Assembly (NCBI GenBank): GCA_021399435.1
Contig: JAJTUP010000071.1
Coordinates: 124,001-188,000, forward strand
Source: Diaporthe sp. PMI_573
Lineage: Eukaryota > Ascomycota > Sordariomycetes > Diaporthales > Diaporthaceae
Length of the DNA: 64,000 nucleotides
Direction: 5' to 3'
The position numbers and the translations under genes were made by a program. Numbering within the stretch: the stretch's first letter is position 1; each line of letters opens with the position of its first letter. This document shows positions 34,106 through 43,705 of the stretch, piece after piece. Below the pieces are notes generated by a model, which saw only the letters and a list, made by a program, of their open reading frames with translations, was not told the DNA's origin and did not search any database.

Positions 34106-34590
34106 GAGTTGGTCACCACAACCTGCGCTACTGTACGCGGGGACCCGGAGGCCAGTTAATCCCGCTCCGACTGCAAAGGACGGGGAGAGTCTGTGAAGAC
34201 GGCATGATTCTCCTGATCAAAGTGTTCTGGCGCCCACCAAGACTGCCCGGGCTCAGCAACGGCCTTCCCTGCACCGCCACCACCTCCAAATTGAGGGGAG
34301 GGTCCGGGAAAGAGACCATGAAATGGCAGGCTTGGAACTTCTCGCGTTCTTTGAGTGACCATGGAACATGTCGTCAAATCTTTCGTGGTTGATGGGCTGC
34401 CCTGCTATGGAAACATCACCTCGGTTATCATTCTTTGTGTAGGTAGTGGAGGCAGTGGCTTCGGTCGCGCAGGTCCGAAGCCTGTCCGTGACATGTTTCA
34501 TTTCCGTAATTCCGAATCCTAACGTTTTCTTCTTCAATGATCGCCGAGCTGCTTCTTTGACCAAATAAATGCAGAAGCCCCCAAATGTCG
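34106..34590. other. Intergenic region
   Basis: No convincing gene; it lies between the Nudix duplicate and the 3' end of the cupin gene. Confidence 0.5.
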
Positions 34591-35313
34591 TCAACGCACA
34601 AACTGATCAGCGAACGCCGCCCCAAGTCCGACCCTCTCATAATGCTTCTTGGCCTTGTCGAGCTTGCTAAACACATCCTCCACGCCGACAGACGCTCCAT
34701 CTGGGTCAACATAAATGTACGCTCCCGTCACATGAAACATGGTAACCATTTCCTTAACATCGTCCGGCACTTCGAGCGTGTGAATATCTCCCGGAGGCTC
34801 ATACGCGTAGCCCCCCTCGGTGGCCCACCAGGGGTGCTCAAGGTAGTGCCATCTTCCTTTCAAGACTGTTGCATGAACAGCGCCGGCGTGGCGGTGGCGA
34901 GAGAGAATCCCGGAGCGGCGGACGCGAAGGATATTGACGAAGTAGCCGCCAGAGACGGAAAAGAGGAGCGGACGAAACCAGACCCCCGGGGCCTGCGGGA
35001 CCCAGAGACGTTCATCACACTCGATGTCAAAGATGCCGGGAATGACAAGGTCGTCAGGGACTGCTGGAAGACGAGGGCCACGGTAAGGCACAGCGGCTTG
35101 GTCGAGGCGATCTTCTGCCTCCCTTGGTTCTGCAGCTGTATGTGTCGCGGTTTCTATGGCTGTTGCCATTGTCATCCTGCCCAGGTCTGATTTTGAAGAT
35201 GATGGATTAGAGAAAACGGAAATGGAAGTTGCCAGTTGCAGCGGGGTGGTCTTGATAGTGCTGTTGTCCAGTGGGTCGTTGGAAAGCAAGTGTACATCTT
35301 GCGTGCTTGACAT
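34591..35313 (-). CDS. Cupin-domain dioxygenase-like protein (2,4'-dihydroxyacetophenone dioxygenase family)
   Basis: Single exon of 240 residues. The core begins around VPDDLVIPGIFDIECDERLWVP and has the cupin metal motif SRHRHAGAVHATVLKGRWHY and a second His in YEPPGDIHTLEV, as in ChrR-like/DAD cupins that bind one Fe or Zn. Family enzymes cleave C-C bonds next to carbonyl groups in aromatic or keto substrates. The actual substrate is unknown. The first 45-60 residues look disordered, so a downstream start (MTMATAIETATH) is possible. Two copies of the CGGCG-N4-CGGCGG motif lie 109-152 bp upstream of the start, linking it to the neighbouring regulator and aminotransferase/permease pair. Confidence 0.85.
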   Translation of the reverse strand: MSSTQDVHLLSNDPLDNSTIKTTPLQLATSISVFSNPSSSKSDLGRMTMATAIETATHTAAEPREAEDRLDQAAVPYRGPRLPAVPDDLVIPGIFDIECDERLWVPQAPGVWFRPLLFSVSGGYFVNILRVRRSGILSRHRHAGAVHATVLKGRWHYLEHPWWATEGGYAYEPPGDIHTLEVPDDVKEMVTMFHVTGAYIYVDPDGASVGVEDVFSKLDKAKKHYERVGLGAAFADQFVR

Positions 35314-35421
35314 AATAAATACCTTCCGGAATATGGTGAGATAATTTTGCTAAGTTGGACTTTACCTGCCAGCATTGCGTTATGGAGTAAGCTACGGCGG
35401 CTTGATATCTCCACGGCTGCA

Positions 35422-35465
35422 CGGCGCTAACGGCGGTCACTTCTCAAACACGGCGTTAACAGCGG
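35422..35465. promoter_or_regulatory. Two copies of CGGCG-N4-CGGCGG direct-repeat motif upstream of the cupin gene
   Basis: 35422-35436 reads CGGCGCTAACGGCGG and 35451-35465 reads CGGCGTTAACAGCGG. Closely related 15-mers occur at 37731-37745 and 39859-39873 in other promoters of the same cluster. CGG half-sites are typical of Zn2Cys6 regulators such as the one encoded next door. Confidence 0.65.
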
Positions 35466-35484
35466 CACACTCAACCGCCGAGAT

Positions 35485-35840
35485 CTTTAATATCTATCGG
35501 GTTTATTTCAGTAAGGCTTCAGCCACACTATGTTTTTTATTAACTGTTTATTAGTCTATCTACTATCTTCTCAGCTTTTAGACTATTCTTCCTAGAGCTT
35601 ATATGTAAAGTTAATAATAGTTTTATACATCTACTTAAAGCCCTTCTCTAACAGTATTATTAACTTTCTCTATCAGTATCTCTTATTATTTAGTACTCTT
35701 TCTAATATTGAAAATAATTTAAATAATCATTACTAATAAAGTAAAATTATATAGACCAGAACAAGATACGTATAAGATTCTAACTCCATACTATATGGAT
35801 TAAAAATAAGACTACTTATGTTGGTAAGGCGACGGTCGCT
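35485..35840. repeat. AT-rich island upstream of the cupin gene
   Basis: AT-rich, frame-poor stretch between the convergent-facing flanks of the cupin promoter and the 3' end of the regulator gene. It resembles RIP-mutated remnant sequence, though no element can be named. Confidence 0.5.
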
Positions 35841-35903
35841 TTTATCGTATCAATTTGCTATGAACGAATCTCACAGCGACGCAGCTCACATCAGTTATCC
35901 GCA

Positions 35904-37530
35904 TCACGTAATGGCTAGTTTCCATCCACGGTGCTTAACAATATCCAACCAGTCAACCTGATCCAGGTCAGAACTCCGTGACCCCGAAGCCCGCAATCTC
36001 CACAATTCATCGAGAACATCGACGCAAGCTTCCACATTCCGGAATTTGCGCATATTTACAATAGTTCTCAGTCTTTCTCGAATAGTCTCGATGTGGTCTA
36101 TGTCCCGCGCTTCCCCGCCCGCGAGGAACAGTGGGAAGACAAGGGTGCATTCAGCCAGGCACCCTTCGGGCATGCTCCCCGCAAGATTGCAGGTCTTCTC
36201 AACACAGCTCCGGATCTTGGCTTCCAGCGCCTCAGAGTAGCCCGGAACGTGTCGCCGGATTGTTCGATACAGATGTATCAGTGCCGCGTTACGGTACGCC
36301 TCTCCCAGTTGAGTCAGAGACGAGCCTTCGTCTCCTGATGGGCAGTCCCAACTCCGAAGTTCGTTTTCGAGGATCCGAGCGCGACTTGAGAATGATGATT
36401 CAACGGAGTCGCTGTTATCGCTACCAGAAACCTCCGGATTGCACACGATATCTCCTTCTGAATATCCTTGCTTGGCTTCCACGAAATCGGCGTTGAGAAC
36501 ACTGATTTCTGAAATATGAAACAAAACCCGCGAAGCGAATCCGAAGTAAGGATCAGCAAGGGAATTATCCTCGGACAGCCAGTAGTCTCCGATTAAAAAT
36601 GGGCGACAGTCCATGGAGACACTCATCAGCACATCGTGAAAGGCAAAATTCCGAAGAAGCCATATTCCCTCGGGCGACGAGAAACATGTGACCTCTGCCC
36701 CGCGTTCTAATGTTCCCCCACAAGACTTGGTCCTCAATGCGGCTGCGGCACCCGCAAGATGATGATACCAAGTATCTGTCGCATCGGATATTGACTCCAT
36801 CGAGCATAGAACCATGGTAACAGCAAGACACATTTCCGGCGATAGCTCGGAGTCTCTCACCGCTGCATTGAGCTTGTTCAAGGCAAGACCCCGGTGTTGC
36901 AAGGCCACATCCTTGAACTCATGTGACCGCAACGCCAAGTGGGAGGAAGCCGAAGCCGCCAGGGCATACATTAGAGGTTGGCACTCAAAAGCCATCGGCA
37001 TGAGAACTAGTAATCGTCAGAGGGAAAACCAACCTAAAATTGGCAAGGTCACAAACCTGATAGGAAGCAGTTGTTCTCTAAATTGGTCGTGAGAAGAAAG
37101 GCTAGGGTGACTGTGTAATATCGTAACATCGATCGTCTGCTAGCAACCAAGTTGGTAGGCTCTGCGCTGCCGGAGCCAGCAGACACAAGATCCAGAGGTT
37201 TGCATAATTGTGCGATGCGAACAATCTCCCTGTGTGAACGGCAGTGACAAAGAATAGGAAGATTCTCGGTGTCGGTGCTACTTGGGTCTTCGAGGGGAGG
37301 AGAGGAGGGTTTCAGTGGCCGTGGAGTCTCTCTCTTGCAAACCAGATTGAGGCGTGAACAGTGCCCACAAACTGGGTACTCCTGGTCGCATTTCTTTTTC
37401 CTGCACCTGTCAGCATAGATGATTGGGGCATGAACAGAGACCCATTCTCATACCTTTGTCGGCATGTCACACACCCGCGTCTCTGGCGTGTGTATCCACC
37501 TCTCTTGATCCCTCCTCTTGGTTGCGGCAT
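35904..37530 (-). CDS. Zn2Cys6 transcription factor with fungal-specific C-terminal domain
   Basis: Exons 37454-37530, 37057-37400 and 35904-37006 encode 507 residues with consistent phases. The binuclear zinc cluster is CVTCRQRKKKCDQEYPVCGH followed by CSRLNLVC (Cys spacing 2, 6, 6, 2, 6). Two acceptor sites exist for intron 1; only the second (GGTGCAG at 37401-37403) gives the correct spacing. The remaining 430 residues are helical and match the Fungal_trans_2 type (for example YALAASASSHLALRS, TWYHHLAGAAAALR). The C-terminal DIDHIETIRERL segment is also typical. It is a nuclear DNA-binding regulator. A CGGCG-N4-CGGCGG site 200 bp upstream suggests autoregulation, and matching sites in flanking promoters suggest it controls the surrounding catabolic genes. 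Confidence 0.92.
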
Positions 37531-37730
37531 GATGCGCCGGCAGTAGTACAGGGGCAGTGACGGGCGCGTTGATGTTTGTCTCGTATCAGTAGTAAGAGCA
37601 AGAGGAAGTATGATGATAAGATTTGGCAGTGCTCGGCGCTATGGGCGGCGGTGATGTGGGAGAGGTTGGAGTAAAGAGAAATTACTCAGTGTGTCGCCTC
37701 GATAAGGAGGGTGGATAAGAACTTTATGCA

Positions 37731-37745
37731 CGGCGCCAACGGCGG
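37731..37745. promoter_or_regulatory. CGGCG-N4-CGGCGG motif upstream of the Zn2Cys6 regulator
   Basis: CGGCGCCAACGGCGG differs from the copy at 35422 at one position. It lies about 200 bp upstream of the regulator start codon. Confidence 0.6.
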
Positions 37746-38152
37746 GGCGGGGCAGATAGAAGGCAAATTTGCGGATTCTTGGGGATTTAGGGATATGCCG
37801 ACTTTCAGGGCGAGGTATGTGCGCTATTGAGTCCTTGGCCGAACGCCAGCTGATCTGGTCAGCTTTTACTCATGGCAGTTGGCAGAACCGATGGCATGAT
37901 CGAAGCGTCAGCTTGTTTTTTTCACGATCTTTGGAATAGAGTAGATTCGTCACGTATCCGCCTTGTGTGTGAACGCCCAACATATGGCTGAGTTATCACT
38001 TAAGGAAACACTCAACTAGATATCATTAATTCTCTGAGGCTTTCTTGTTAAAAATATCGAATTGACCATTGTGACCATCGAGAGTAGATGAATCGTGTCA
38101 CTTTGTAAGCTAAGTATATTGCTGTCTTCTGGTTATTGATGGGATGTGGAAA
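37746..38152. other. Intergenic region
   Basis: Remaining spacer between the regulator promoter and the 3' end of the aminotransferase gene. No gene is seen. Confidence 0.5.
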
Positions 38153-39657
38153 CTACAGTCGAGGATGCTGTGGTTCAAAGAAGTCGCGACTGACATCTTG
38201 AACTGCGCTCTTCAGAATGCCAACCATGCGCCGCAACTCCTTCTCAGTAACAACGTACGGCGGTGACATGATCACATGCTCCACGTGAATCTCTCCAGTC
38301 GTACCCAAGTTGCCCAAAATATTCAACCCAAGCGCTAAAGCCCTGTCGACCACCTGATTGCAAAACTTATCCTCGGGAGAGAAGGGAATCTTCCTCTTCT
38401 TGTCTTTCATAAACTCAACGGCCCAAAAAAGGCCGCGTCCTCGAATGTCAGCCACTGGCTGAAGATCACCAAGTTCGGTTCTCAAGAGTCTTTCTAACAC
38501 TTCCCCCATGTCGGAAACGTTTTGGAGCAGGTTCTCGTCGCGAATGATTCGCTGGACTTTGATTGCCGCGGCACACGCAACGGGGTGTGCCTATAAGGCG
38601 GCAATGTCAGCCAACATCTTGGGTGAAAACAAAAACGGAAGAGACGATGCTCACCTGGAACGTGTGGCCATGGGCCAGTCCACCTGAACCTGAAGCTAGA
38701 GCTTCAAATATCTTTTCACGGAGAAAGACACCTGAGAGGGGAATGAAACCCCCGCCGAGGGCTTTACCGACCGTCTGAATGTCTGGGCCCGAGATCCCCT
38801 CCTGCTCCCAAGCGTGCATCGTGCCGGTTTTGCCCATGCCGCACATGATCTATATTGAAGTTTTGTCAATATTTGAATCAGGAACAGGGTGATCATATCC
38901 TACTTACCTCATCTAATATGAGCAGAATGTCATACTTGTCACAAATCCCTCGAACAGCCCTGAAATAGCCCGGCACAGCAGGCAGGCAACCAAGCGTTGT
39001 TCCACTCACAGTTTCTGCGATGAATGCAGCAACGTTTTCTGGACCAACGCAGAGTATTTCATTCTCTAGCTGATCTGCAAGCCGGAGAACATATTTATCG
39101 TCAGTTTCTCCGTCGGCTTTCAGACGATAGGCGTAGCACGGGTCGACAAAGCTAACGTTGTTCGAAAGCCAGTCTCCATACACCGCTCGTCGCGACGAAT
39201 GCCCAGATACACAAAGAGAACCAATGGTGTTTCCATGATAACTCTGTTTTCGCGCAATGAAATGTTTTTTCTGGGGTAATCCTCTCTCATGCCAGTATTG
39301 CGTCGCAAGTTTGATCGCAGCATCGGTTGCCTCGCTACCCGAATTAACGAAGATGGCTTTCGACAGGCCGCCGGGTCGATTTGCGAGAAGGGTCGAGGCC
39401 AATTCCTCGGTCGCATCGCAGGTAAATCGTGCACCGGAGTAGAGGTAGGCTAGTTGGCGAATTTGTTTTGCAACTACTTCAGCAACTTCATCGCGTCCGT
39501 GGCCAAGGCAGGAGACGGCAGGGCCGGCAGACGCATCAAGAACCTCCTCTCCAGAGTCTAGGAAAAGGGTCACACCGGAGGCTGATTTCACTCTCTCCGG
39601 ACGTCCAGAAAAAGTGCGGTGCAAGACATTGGAGCTAATAACAAAGGGATGAGCCAT
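38153..39657 (-). CDS. Class III PLP-dependent aminotransferase
   Basis: Exons 38908-39657, 38655-38849 and 38153-38590 encode 460 residues, all phase 0. The sequence has the class III features: FVNSGSEATDAAIKLA, the SYHGNT motif, ILLILDEI across the first intron, and the PLP-lysine segment VGKALGGG. The C-terminal domain contains VADIRGRGLFWAVEF. Family members move the amino group from omega-amino acids, diamines or beta-amino acids to a keto acid. Substrate choice cannot be read here. It starts at MAHPFVISS (39657); an upstream in-frame ATG exists at 39720. It is divergent from the amino-acid permease across a shared 618-bp promoter holding a CGGCG-N4-CGGCGG motif, which suggests joint use of an imported amino compound. 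Confidence 0.94.
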
Positions 39658-39858
39658 CTTGCAAGACTGCTTCGTTACTGTCAGTAGGGTGGTGTGTTGG
39701 TGGAAGGAAGATAATATCAAAGGGAAGACACGTCTCGAGAGCGCTGATAACTTCGTTCAGTAAGTATCAATTTACGTTATCTTGATTGAGATTTGATATC
39801 ACATGGTAACTCCTTATTGAGGCTTGTGGCTTATATTTCAGGGATCCTTTAGGCGCGG

Positions 39859-39873
39859 CCGCCGTTAGCGCCC
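39859..39873. promoter_or_regulatory. CGGCG-N4-CGGCGG motif (reverse orientation) in the aminotransferase/permease promoter
   Basis: The minus strand reads GGGCGCTAACGGCGG, 14 of 15 identical to the site at 35422. It lies about 200 bp from the aminotransferase start and 400 bp from the permease start, in their common 618-bp divergent promoter. The rest of this promoter (39658-40275) holds no gene. Confidence 0.62.
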
Positions 39874-40275
39874 ACCAATGACAAGCCTTGAGTAAGTGAT
39901 AACACAAGACTTTGTTGAAAGCGGAGAGTCTGGAGATATGCCGGAGTTCTCGTCAATCCTCGATATGGATGGATGAAGAGTAGCCGGGTCCTTGCCAGGA
40001 TGAAATGTACAAGGTCAGTCAGTGCCGACCCTAGTGGGGTCCCCCGCGTTTATAAATCCAAGTTATCATAGTTACTAGTTATACAGAATAGCTCGCATGC
40101 ATTTTAGCAAAATATAATTATAGGCTGCATTCTACTAACAGCCCTGCAGTTCCTGTCACCGTACATGTTAAATACTTAATAGGCTTGACTTCAGGGCCTT
40201 TTCATCGGTATCCTTTGTTCTTTTCACTCACTACTATTCTTGTTTCCTGCCTCAACATCTATTCCCCCACAAACA

Positions 40276-41931
40276 ATGGCAATGACGTTTGGGGTAGACC
40301 CCATCAAGGCGCCTCTCGGAAGCGACCGTTCACAGCCCGAGAAATGCGAAGAGAGACTTCAAAGAGCCGAGAGCATTCAAGATGGTGCTCAAGAGCCAGC
40401 GAGAAACGAGGCAACTCACCGTGGTTTTAAGCCTCGTCACTCACAAATGATCGCGATCGGCGGCGCTATCGGCACCTCACTTTTCCTGGGCACAAGCCAG
40501 GTCTTGCGCGTCGGTGGTCCAGCATTTCTCTTGATATCGTACGGCATTCTGTCCATATTGGTTTACGGTATCGTAACCGGTATCGCAGAAGTTGCAACAT
40601 ATCTGCCGGTGGCTGGAGGAACCATGAGCTACTATGGGAACAAGTATGTCTCCCGCAGCCTCGGCTTCGCGATGGGTTATCTCTACTGGTACTCTCTCGG
40701 AATTTTGGTGCCCTATGAGCTGGTTGCGTCGACGCTCCTGATCGACTTCTGGAATCCTCCTGTCAACCCAGCTGTCTGGATTACCGTCATCCTTGTCATC
40801 ATTGTCGTCCTCAACTTTCTCCCGGTGCGCTTCTTCGGAGAAGCTGAGTTTTGGAGTGCTGGAATGAAGGTCGTTTTAATCATCGGTCTAATTTTCCTCT
40901 CGATCGTCCTATTCTTTGGTGGAGGCCCGAACCATGATAGACTAGGCTTCCGGTATTGGAAGGATCCTGGTCCTGTCAACACCTACCTTGAGGAAGCAGA
41001 TATTGGTCGCTTCATTGCGTTGCTGCAGTCCTTCGTCCTGGCTTCGTTTGCCTTCGTCCTGGCTCCGGAGCAGCTCATCGTCACAGCTGGTGAGATGCAA
41101 TCTCCAAGGCAAAACTTGCCTCGAGCTGCGAGGCGTTACTTCTGGCGTTTGATCATCCTTTTCATGCCGACCGTCATCGGCATTGGAGTCGTATGTCCCT
41201 CCAACGATCCGAGTTTGAGCGCTTCCGGTACCGCCAGTTCGCCTTTCGTCATCGCAATTCGCAACGCTGGTATTCCTGTATTGGACAGTATTGTGAATGC
41301 GTTGATCCTCCTTTCGGCGTGTACCGCAGGTAACGCTTTCTTGTACTCTGCATCGAGAAACCTCTACTCCCTGGCTATTTCCGGCAACGCCCCAGCCATA
41401 TTCAGGAGATGCAACAACTACGGCCTACCTTATTTTGCCGTCGCCGCCAGCGCCAGTTTTAGCCCTCTCGCATACCTAAGCCTCTCGAGCACCAGTCTCA
41501 CCGTGTTCAACTGGCTCATCAATATCACCAACTCCGCTGGCTTCATCAGTTGGATCTGCTGTGGAGCGATCTACTTCAGGTATCAGAAGGCCATCGAGTT
41601 TCACGGGCTTGAGTCGCCATATCGATCGCGCTCGCAGCCTTGGGGCATGTGGGTGGGGACCATCGGCGCTGTGTTTTTGATGCTTATCAATGGCTTCCAG
41701 GTGTTTCTTCCGGACCAGTGGTCTGTGGGAGACTTTTTGACTGCGTATATTGGTATGCCAGTGTTTCTCGCGATATATCTGGGTCATCGGAGTTATTGTC
41801 GTCAAGATGCATGGTTCATAGAGCCTAGTGACATTAACATGACTGAAGGTTTGGACGAGGTCTTGGCTGCAGAGCGCCCGGCTCCAGTCCGAGGAAAGGC
41901 TTCTAGAGCATTTCATGCCTTGATTGAATGA
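40276..41931 (+). CDS. Amino-acid permease (APC superfamily, YAT-type)
   Basis: Single exon of 551 residues with about 12 membrane segments. The N-terminal signature RGFKPRHSQMIAIGGAIGTS is the hallmark of fungal amino-acid permeases, followed by GGPAFLLISYGIL and the E-V-A-T-Y-L-P-V segment. Other family motifs are FVLASFAFVLAPEQL and the NALILLSACTAGNAFLYSAS helix. It probably sits in the plasma membrane and imports an amino acid or related amine by proton symport. The start at 40276 (ACAATGGC) is preferred; an in-frame ATG at 40240 would add 12 residues. It is divergent from the aminotransferase gene and followed on the same strand by the M20 gene. Confidence 0.94.
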   Translation: MAMTFGVDPIKAPLGSDRSQPEKCEERLQRAESIQDGAQEPARNEATHRGFKPRHSQMIAIGGAIGTSLFLGTSQVLRVGGPAFLLISYGILSILVYGIVTGIAEVATYLPVAGGTMSYYGNKYVSRSLGFAMGYLYWYSLGILVPYELVASTLLIDFWNPPVNPAVWITVILVIIVVLNFLPVRFFGEAEFWSAGMKVVLIIGLIFLSIVLFFGGGPNHDRLGFRYWKDPGPVNTYLEEADIGRFIALLQSFVLASFAFVLAPEQLIVTAGEMQSPRQNLPRAARRYFWRLIILFMPTVIGIGVVCPSNDPSLSASGTASSPFVIAIRNAGIPVLDSIVNALILLSACTAGNAFLYSASRNLYSLAISGNAPAIFRRCNNYGLPYFAVAASASFSPLAYLSLSSTSLTVFNWLINITNSAGFISWICCGAIYFRYQKAIEFHGLESPYRSRSQPWGMWVGTIGAVFLMLINGFQVFLPDQWSVGDFLTAYIGMPVFLAIYLGHRSYCRQDAWFIEPSDINMTEGLDEVLAAERPAPVRGKASRAFHALIE

Positions 41932-42307
41932 GTTTATAGTGGACAGTTTGGATTGGACGGTCAACAAATACAGATGAAATGCTTGCCATGAAAAGCTTCC
42001 CACCAGCACAATGATTTGCAGTATGCCTCTGCTCATGCCGGTTGGTTCGCCTGCAAAGTTCGGCTGACTTCCCGTGCTGCTCCGCTTGAGTACTCTGTAA
42101 CGGCCGACAGGGCGTACTAGCTCTAGCGTGTGGGGATTTGCCCCGCTTAACAATGCCGAGTAATGGATTGACAACACCATTGATTGATTTATGCCTGGAT
42201 CTGAACTCTGTTGGCGGGCCTTCCAAGCTCAAGGGTGTCCGCGATACAGTCGACAGAGCCTTCTCACAGCCAATTTAAGTATCAATTAGGGAAATTACGT
42301 CGAGAAC
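41932..42307. other. Spacer between permease and M20 genes
   Basis: No gene. The last part resembles the leader of the relic at 32214. A full CGGCG-N4-CGGCGG motif is not present. Confidence 0.5.
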
Positions 42308-43621
42308 ATGGCGGAATTCGATGCAAAACACATTATCCATGAAGAGATCGACTCCCGTCTCGAACATCTCCGCTTCATCAGCGATGAGGTACAGTGAACC
42401 CTTTGCACAAGCCTATCACTTCCAGAGTATCTCATGAACCTTCGAATCACAATCACCATGACCTCACACAATGACCCTTAGATCCATTCAAACCCAGAGT
42501 TGGCGTACGAAGAACACAAAGCCCACGACACCTTCGTCAAGCTCCTAACCGAGCTCGGCTACACCGTCGTCCCGCAGGCGTTCGGCCTCGAGACATCTTT
42601 CTCGGCCGAGTTCGGCTCAGGCGGGAGGCTCATCATCTTCAACGCGGAATACGACGCCCTGCCAGGCATCGGCCACGCCTGCGGGCACAACCTGATCGCC
42701 TCCTCGAGCCTGGCCGCCTTCCTCGGCACGGCCGCGGCGCTGCGCAGCTCCAAGTCCCCGGGCCGCGTCCGGCTGCTCGGCACGCCGGCCGAGGAAGGCG
42801 GCGGCGGCAAGCTGAAGCTGATCGAGGGCAGCGCCTATAGGGACTGCGCGGCGAGCCTGATGGTCCACCCGGGTCCGGGGGATCGGCTCACGGCGCCGAT
42901 CCGCGGTGTTTCTTATGTGCCCATGCTGGCTAATATCAAGAAGATGGTGCATTTCACCGGCCGCGAGGCGCACGCTGCCATCGCTCCCTGGGAGGGTACC
43001 AACGCTCTTGATGCTGTGTGCCTCTCGTACAACGCCATCGCCATGTTACGGCAGCAGATCTGGCCGTACGAGCGCATCCACGGCGTCTTCAGACGGGCGG
43101 GAGACAGGCCTAACGTCATCCCCGCACATTGTACTGTCGAGTACTACGTGCGCAGCGACACTAAGGTCCACGCCGAGGCGCTTTGGCAAAGGGTGCTGAG
43201 GTGTTTCGAGGGGGCTGCGCTGGCGACTGACTGCAAGTATGAGGTCGAGACGCTTAACTCCTACGCCGACGTGAGGGCGAGCAAGAAGCTGTGCGAGGCG
43301 TACGTGGAGGCTATGCCTGAGGGCACTGTCCACCTTAATCAGCCGAGCAACTTCCTTGCTGGCAGTACGGATATGGGGGATGTCTGCTATGAGTGTCCGG
43401 GCTTCCACGGTGCCTTTGGGATAGACACTGGAGCGGGTGAGGGAAACCACACCAAGGGCTTTGCCGCTGCTGCTGGCACGAGCGAATCGTTCGACAGGGC
43501 GATGGAATGTGGCAAGGGCATGGCCATGGTTGCTTGGAGGATGCTGAGTGACGATGCGTTCGCCAATGAAGTCCACGAGCAATGGAAAGAGGACATGAAG
43601 AAAGCAGCAGAGGGTCATTGA
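42308..43621 (+). CDS. M20-family metal-dependent amidohydrolase (aminoacylase-1-like/PM20D2 type)
   Basis: Exons 42308-42388 and 42482-43621 encode 406 residues, phase 0. Metal-site motifs are visible: GIGHACGHN, the EE pair in TPAEEGGGG, and MVHPGP. The dimerisation insert is MVHFTGREAHAAIAPWEGTN, and the C-terminal segment is HTKGFA. These enzymes hydrolyse amide bonds in N-acyl amino acids or dipeptides. The upstream permease and aminotransferase suggest that it releases an amino acid for transamination, which is an inference. A decayed copy of its 5' end lies at 32214-32317. Confidence 0.93.
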
Positions 43622-43705
43622 TAAAATGTTGGGCTATGGAAGTTCTATTTACTTGGTTCGACAACCACCATCTTGTCGAGGAGTCCTAGGTATCTGAAGA
43701 TATGC

